A DNA stretch of 16,674 nucleotides, taken from NCBI GenBank assembly GCA_964645825.1, contig CAZXZY010000016.1:1-16674 (forward strand), read 5' to 3'. The stretch comes from JABIAL01 sp964645825. Its GTDB lineage: Bacteria; Patescibacteriota; Patescibacteriia; UBA1558; GWA2-36-10. Both the position numbers and the translations under genes were made by a program. Below, in pieces: positions 11,504 to 16,674 of the stretch. The notes below the pieces were generated by a model. It was not told the DNA's origin. It was given only the letters and a program-made list of their open reading frames with translations, and searched no databases. Position 1 is the first letter of the stretch, and each line of letters opens with the position of its first letter.

Positions 11504-12031
11504 TTAGTAGGAAATAACAGCCTGAACAGTCATATTGACACTTTGCTCAGTATAGCTACTACTAGATGATGGTAAATTGATTCTAGTATCAAAAACCTGT
11601 TGCCCTGTCGAAGTAGCTACTGTGCTAGAAGATAAGGTTGTATAAGCTGCTTCCTGCATCAAAGTCCAGGTTGGGACAGTGTCACAAGTCAATGTGTTAC
11701 AAAAAGCTTGAGTGTATTGATCTGCGCCAATTGCAGCTTCCAAAGTCCAGGCTGCACTATCAGTACCAATAATATTAAATGTTTCACTAACATTACCATT
11801 GTTAGAAGCTATTTGACTATTATCAACGCCAGATGATGTAGTGCTAGCCGTACCACTAACAGCTACATTACCATAAACAATTGACCCATCTGCTACTGTC
11901 ACTGAAATATTACGAGCAGTAACAGTGGCAGTGACAGCTGCAGTATCAGCAGCCAAGCTGACTACACCGATTACCATGCCAGTCAGTACTAAAATAGACA
12001 CTACTGGCAAAAAAGATAAAAGTAGTTTCAT
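11504..12031 (-). CDS. Small secreted beta protein related to the big protein's C-terminus (175 aa)
   Basis: A signal peptide (about 1-28) precedes one Ser/Thr/Ala-rich beta domain with two cysteines (probably one disulphide, C-N-T-L-T-C). The layout parallels the last 135 residues of the 1517-residue protein encoded just upstream: a first strand with a D-G-x-V/I turn, a T-S-rich strand, an NG turn, W-x-L-x-A-x-x-G-x-D-Q, a second W, a T-L-x-S segment, R-x-x-L-x-x-P, and a V-x-x/I-V-x-A end strand. I infer a shared fold. There is no C-terminal membrane helix or sorting motif. The ATG at 12031 lies 77 AT-rich bases after the upstream stop. Function unknown; a small wall or fibre component is plausible. 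Confidence 0.65.
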   Translation of the reverse strand: MKLLLSFLPVVSILVLTGMVIGVVSLAADTAAVTATVTARNISVTVADGSIVYGNVAVSGTASTTSSGVDNSQIASNNGNVSETFNIIGTDSAAWTLEAAIGADQYTQAFCNTLTCDTVPTWTLMQEAAYTTLSSSTVATSTGQQVFDTRINLPSSSSSYTEQSVNMTVQAVISY

Positions 12032-12108
12032 ATTTTTGATTAAATTTTATTGATTTAACACTTAATATTATAACACATTTTTTATTAAATAACAAAATCA
12101 CTGTTAAT

Positions 12109-15100
12109 TTAAGGTGCTGAAGCTACAATAGTTACTGCACCACTATATTGATCAAAACTAGCAGTCGCCGTGGGCATTTGTAATCTAAGCATGATATTCC
12201 TGGTCTGACTTTCTGCTACATTTTTTTGTAAAGAGTACAGAGTGTCCGCTACAGCAAAATTACTCCAGGTTATTGGGGTTGTAGAAGCAAAATCCCAGCG
12301 CACTTGATCAGTACCATTAGTCGCTCCCAAAGCCCACGTATTAATCCCCTCGGTAAAAACTGAACTTCTCACATCTAAGTCAGCTGGACCATTATCTACG
12401 CTCACTACTTCTATATCATTAATGCCAGTCGCCGAAGTATCTTGTGTAGTATTTAATTCTAGAAAACCAAGAGACACTGTACCATCTGTATTCAAACTAA
12501 TAGAAACAGCTACATCTAACAAAGTAACCTTGCCATAAGTTGATTCAAAATAAGAAAAATTATCAGCTGACCCAGCATTGGTCAAACGAAAACAATATGT
12601 AGCTCCGGCTGTTGCGCTAGTTTTTGCTTGAATATTGTATTCAAGCTCTGTAAATTCAGTTGAATCCAAACTAATAGCGCTCGTCTGATCTACAAGCTCT
12701 CTAAACTCTCCAGCCTCAAAGGTGCTGTTTTCATTAGTCAATCCAGCAAGATCAGTGGTCGCCTGCCCTTCAGCAACATGTGAAGAAGCTACCATTTCCC
12801 AATCCGAATCAGTTGAAATCCTTTCATATGACCCAACGGAACAAGTAGTGGGATTTGGCTCAGACACCTCTAAACGATACTGGTAGCTATCCGCATCTGG
12901 ATTACCTTCATTAGAAATTTCAATACGAAGACGTTTTGGGGTAACTTTTGCAAGATTAGTCAACGCGGTATCTTCATTTGCCGCCCAAGTAGCCCCTGCG
13001 TCTGTCTGTTCACTATTAATGCTATAAAAATCCGAAGGAGAGTTTTGATTATTATAAGAAGTTTCAATCCAGGCCGCACTTCTATTTGTACTTGAAATAT
13101 GTATCTCGTCAAGAGAACCTGAAACAAAAGCAGAAGAAGCGTCTCCCCTGGTCATGAGCTTTACTGTGCTAACAGCACCATAACCCGTCGGCGTAACATA
13201 AGATCCTTGTTGAGAACCATCAACATAAAGTCGAGCGTTGGTACCATCAAAAACAAATCCGAAATAATGCCACTCTCCATCACCTAATTGATTACCACCA
13301 TCGATAGTTTGAGCTCTAAACCATAAACCGTTATTTTGATATCCTAATATCCAATCACTTGAATACCCAGAAAGTGCATGGGCTTGGGACATCGCATAGT
13401 TACTGCCACTTGGGATATCTTTCATCCACGCAAATACACTAAAGGCTCCATTACCTGAAAGATCATAAGTCATCGTCGTATCAGTATAAGTACCACTAGC
13501 GCCATCAAAACTGTCAGCTCCAGAAATTTTCCCACTCACGTCTTGACTCACTCCTCCGTAAGTGGTTCCATCATTATTATTTGAGGTAGCATCCATTGAA
13601 CTACCAGAAGTTTCTTCTAAATGATAAACCAATTTGTAATTTGAATCCCAGGTGTCGGTGTCATCTGTCTCCGAAGCCGAACCGTTCCCATAGTAAATAA
13701 AAATATTTAAATCTTCATCCTTGTCCATTGTGGGAATTTTGACCCAAGCATAAAGGTCGTCAGTAGTGTGATTAAAAGTTTCTATTTCCCTTTTTAATTT
13801 TGTTGTGCCATTAGCTTGCGTAAATACTACCTCACTTTTATTAGAACAATGGCTCCAAAAATCTGTTTCTGAACTATCGATATGAATAAGAACCGGAAAA
13901 TCCGAATGATCATCTTCAACCTTAGTATGATCAATGGTAATTTTTTTTCGATATGACCATGATGCATTATACCAAGCAACAGATTCCCCTTCGTCACCAT
14001 CATCATTTCTCCACCGATAATGACTTTGTTCTACTTTGGGGATATTAGCCTCGGGATAAATACTATAAACAAAATTAGTAGTTGCACCAGCATTGGTCAA
14101 ACGAAAACAATAACTTTTTCCATTAGCAGAACTGTTAGCAATAATCGAATATTCAGCCTCCAAAAATGCAGAAGTTGCCAAGCTAACAGCTGCAGTCTGA
14201 GAAGAAGTATCTTTAATAGCTGCATTAGGGGTTTCAAAAGTAGTATTTTCATCAGTCATACCACCAATATTAGTGGCGATATTAGTAGTATCATTACCAT
14301 CAGTCAAATAAGAAGAATCTGACATGTCCCAATCGCCACCAACGCCCCCAACATCAATCCAAGAAGAAATAGCACTACAAGCCGTTATTTTCTCTCCATA
14401 TTCTAAGCGATAAGTAGCATTGGAAGAAGTTGCAGTACCTTCGTTAGATACCTCTACTCTTAATCTTTTACGAGTACCAACAGATAATTCTAAATCAGTA
14501 TCTTGAGTACCGCTAGTAGCCGAAGTAGCTACTGACTCAGAATTATCATCATTACGCCAATGATAATGAAGTTGCATTAATATTGCAATTTCTGGTGCAT
14601 CTACTTCGGATCCTAGACTATAAAAAGTAGACGGAGAATTTTGATTATTATAGCTTGTTTTGATCCAATCAGACCCTCTATCTGTAATAGAAATCCTAAC
14701 TTCATCAACTGAACCTTTAAATTGATAAGTCCCCGTATCACTGGCGGCTCCAAACCTCGTCGGCGTTGTCAAATCACTATAAGAACTCAGGTTATATTGT
14801 TTATTATATTCTCCATTTATATAAACTCTAACAACAGATCCATCCCAAACAGCTGTCATATAATACCATGTCCCATAAGTTGCTAAAGATGTAGTTTTTC
14901 CTGCGGACCAACCAACTCCAGTGTTGGCACCAATGGTAGCAGTCAAATAATCAGTATTATCTACACCCATCCAATAATCACTACTACCAATGGTAGCAGC
15001 GGAAGCTTTATGCACAGCACACTCATAACTACCTCCTCCGCTTTCCTTTTTAAACCAAGAAGAGAAAGTCAGAGCTGAAGGAGTACCAACAAAATCATCT

Positions 15101-16662
15101 GTTATTTTATCGTAGTCATTTGAGCCATCAAAACTCTGTGCTTGCGCTATTTTTCCACTCTCTGTCTCAATCGGTTCGTTGGCTGCTCTCTTTGTTGCAT
15201 CGTTATTATTTGAGGTGCTATCCTCAGTAGTAGATATGGTTAAATCATCCAAATGCTGAACCAGCTTATGATTACTGTCCCAAACGCCAGCAACATTTTC
15301 TTGGCTCTCACAAGTTGAATGGCCATAATACATATAAATAACTGTGTCAGCACTTGTGGAAAGAGTTGATATTTCAACCCAAGCCTGCAGTTCTCCAGTT
15401 GTACCATTAAAATCTTCTATCTCATGATCAAGTTGAGTCACTTCATCAGAAAAAGTAAAGGCAATATCATCGCCATCATCTTGAGCATCAGCTGCCAAAC
15501 CAGTATCCGAAGATAAATCTATAAGTACTGGGAAATTACTTAAATTAGTTGAGTCAGTAGTATTTTTAACGAAAGCATTAGCAGCAGTGGTGTAACTATT
15601 AGCCAAATCATCCTGCATTATCAAAGTATTGGTAGAAATACTGCTAATAGTAGCTGTTTCTTGGTTACTGCCATCTTTGATGACCACTGTCTCACCAGCG
15701 CTAAAAAAATTACTACTAGTAACCACCACGTTTTTTTGACCAGAACTAGCATTAACAGTTAAATCAGAAATAATTCCTACTCGATCATGATCAATGGTAA
15801 TTGATTTACGATGACCCCAATATCCGTCCCACCAAGGATCCAAAAGTCCATAACCCTCCTTATCACCAATCGCTTCAATATAAAATTCTCCAGAAGTATT
15901 TGCTAAAAATTCTATCTCCATTTTAAAATATTGCGTTTGATGGGGCTCAATAGCATAACCTTCTCCAGTAGTACTTTGCTTTATTTCTAAATTTTCCGGA
16001 ATTGATTTTCTAACTATTTCATTTCCAAATAATTTATCCCAAAATCCTTGTTTGCTTGATAGTGGACTATTCGATAAATCTATATTTTGCCACTCATTCT
16101 TATGTCTTGTTTCTTGATGCAGACCAACTTGAGCCTGATCTATAACACAGTCGGTCCCCGCTTCATTTAAACTATCGCAATCTTTTATCAAATTAATAGA
16201 TTGACAGATAAAAGATTCTTCTAGCATTTCTGTTTCTCTTTGCCAGCCCTCTTCACAAAAATATATCATTTCACCATATTCAGGAACATTTATTTCATAA
16301 GCAATGTTTTCTGTCCATTTTTGAAGCTGTTTCGCTCCGCCATTATCATCAGGAAAATAAGCTTGCACATTAACAGATTCTGTTTTATCACCTATATTAG
16401 TAACACTAAAATAAACTTCTCCTCGAGCTAGGCCGATATAAGTTTCTTTATCAGTTTTGATAATCAAATTTTCATTTGCATTATCATCAGTAAATGTAAA
16501 ATCAATTGTCTTATCATCAATCTGCAAGGGGGCAACCTCTGCTCTAGCATATTCTAATTTCGGCGGTAAATCTAACTCAAAATCAATCGGTGGCCAACCA
16601 GAAAATACCCAACTAAAAATTAGGGTGAAAATTAAAATTTTCTTTGCTAATTGAGAAAACAT
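12109..16662 (-). CDS. Giant secreted DUF2341/LamG-like surface protein (1517 aa)
   Basis: A signal peptide (about 1-41, with a hydrophobic core 9-22) precedes an N-terminal beta region (45-275). First unit: DUF2341 (279-450; W-x-H-R-K-S-I-T-I-D-H, F-P-V-L-I, M-Y-Y-G) with an extra 77-residue insert at 296-372, a LamG/concanavalin A-like domain (465-686; S-F-D-G-S-N-D-Y, D-E-V-R-I-S) and a domain starting H-Y-H-W-R-N-D-D (699-870). Second unit: the H-Y-R-W-R-N-D-D strand (881-889), then DUF2341 (897-1000) and LamG (1008-1218), then the rest of that domain (1221-1378). A last beta domain (1383-1517) has no membrane anchor. DUF2341 and LamG-like domains are associated with carbohydrate or adhesive surface roles. 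It is probably the first gene of the operon; only 12 bases upstream are in the window. Confidence 0.85.
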   Translation of the reverse strand: MFSQLAKKILIFTLIFSWVFSGWPPIDFELDLPPKLEYARAEVAPLQIDDKTIDFTFTDDNANENLIIKTDKETYIGLARGEVYFSVTNIGDKTESVNVQAYFPDDNGGAKQLQKWTENIAYEINVPEYGEMIYFCEEGWQRETEMLEESFICQSINLIKDCDSLNEAGTDCVIDQAQVGLHQETRHKNEWQNIDLSNSPLSSKQGFWDKLFGNEIVRKSIPENLEIKQSTTGEGYAIEPHQTQYFKMEIEFLANTSGEFYIEAIGDKEGYGLLDPWWDGYWGHRKSITIDHDRVGIISDLTVNASSGQKNVVVTSSNFFSAGETVVIKDGSNQETATISSISTNTLIMQDDLANSYTTAANAFVKNTTDSTNLSNFPVLIDLSSDTGLAADAQDDGDDIAFTFSDEVTQLDHEIEDFNGTTGELQAWVEISTLSTSADTVIYMYYGHSTCESQENVAGVWDSNHKLVQHLDDLTISTTEDSTSNNNDATKRAANEPIETESGKIAQAQSFDGSNDYDKITDDFVGTPSALTFSSWFKKESGGGSYECAVHKASAATIGSSDYWMGVDNTDYLTATIGANTGVGWSAGKTTSLATYGTWYYMTAVWDGSVVRVYINGEYNKQYNLSSYSDLTTPTRFGAASDTGTYQFKGSVDEVRISITDRGSDWIKTSYNNQNSPSTFYSLGSEVDAPEIAILMQLHYHWRNDDNSESVATSATSGTQDTDLELSVGTRKRLRVEVSNEGTATSSNATYRLEYGEKITACSAISSWIDVGGVGGDWDMSDSSYLTDGNDTTNIATNIGGMTDENTTFETPNAAIKDTSSQTAAVSLATSAFLEAEYSIIANSSANGKSYCFRLTNAGATTNFVYSIYPEANIPKVEQSHYRWRNDDGDEGESVAWYNASWSYRKKITIDHTKVEDDHSDFPVLIHIDSSETDFWSHCSNKSEVVFTQANGTTKLKREIETFNHTTDDLYAWVKIPTMDKDEDLNIFIYYGNGSASETDDTDTWDSNYKLVYHLEETSGSSMDATSNNNDGTTYGGVSQDVSGKISGADSFDGASGTYTDTTMTYDLSGNGAFSVFAWMKDIPSGSNYAMSQAHALSGYSSDWILGYQNNGLWFRAQTIDGGNQLGDGEWHYFGFVFDGTNARLYVDGSQQGSYVTPTGYGAVSTVKLMTRGDASSAFVSGSLDEIHISSTNRSAAWIETSYNNQNSPSDFYSINSEQTDAGATWAANEDTALTNLAKVTPKRLRIEISNEGNPDADSYQYRLEVSEPNPTTCSVGSYERISTDSDWEMVASSHVAEGQATTDLAGLTNENSTFEAGEFRELVDQTSAISLDSTEFTELEYNIQAKTSATAGATYCFRLTNAGSADNFSYFESTYGKVTLLDVAVSISLNTDGTVSLGFLELNTTQDTSATGINDIEVVSVDNGPADLDVRSSVFTEGINTWALGATNGTDQVRWDFASTTPITWSNFAVADTLYSLQKNVAESQTRNIMLRLQMPTATASFDQYSGAVTIVASAP

Positions 16663-16674
16663 GTAAATATATCA

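Noticed and set aside
14020..14322. Plus-strand reading frame inside the giant surface gene
   Set aside because: It is the antisense shadow of repetitive Ser/Thr-rich coding sequence; it has no start signal and no recognisable domain.

Overview
The window looks like a genome fragment of a Patescibacteria/CPR bacterium, probably Parcubacteria-like. The evidence is an AT-rich genome, weak or absent Shine-Dalgarno sites in many genes, the universal infC-rpmI-rplT order, and a long operon of secreted proteins (DUF2341, LamG-like, cohesin and dockerin modules) of the kind common in that group. TGA is used as a normal stop in two genes, so this is not one of the CPR lineages that recode TGA. The taxonomic call is inference.

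Bases 1-3407 are an integron-like gene cassette array. Four units each begin at a GTTATAT/GTTATAC core, carry one forward gene, and end in a long imperfect palindrome resembling an attC site (outer boxes ACATAAC/GTTATAY, inner boxes such as GTATGCG/CGCATAC). The cargo is an unknown cytoplasmic protein, a small membrane protein, a DUF4395 membrane protein and an HEIGH metallopeptidase-like protein. No integrase is in the window; cassette orientation would place it to the left. A 100-N gap falls exactly at an attC core, and base 1 is also exactly at a core. The most unusual feature is that the two ends of each cassette are inverted repeats of each other for 27-35 bases. They would therefore lengthen that cassette's own attC stem, but only when the cassette is circular.

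Bases 3395-4103 hold a junction. The last attC has only its left half, and it is followed by an N-terminally missing piece of the transcription-repair coupling factor Mfd. Bases 4106-5001 hold two small minus-strand genes that look like paralogues of an unrecognised family, each with its own strong Shine-Dalgarno site and terminator.

Bases 5049-7180 are ordinary translation genes on the plus strand: smpB, the tmRNA gene ssrA directly behind it, then infC (probably starting at ATT), rpmI and rplT. They end in a bidirectional terminator. SmpB and tmRNA act together in ribosome rescue; IF3, L35 and L20 form the classical ribosomal operon.

Bases 7193-16662 are one minus-strand operon of six exported proteins: a 1517-residue DUF2341/LamG protein, a small secreted protein related to its C-terminal domain, a membrane-anchored Ig-like protein, a dockerin protein, and two membrane-anchored cohesin-like proteins. 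Together they suggest a cell-surface adhesion or docking system in which the dockerin protein is held by one or both cohesin anchors.
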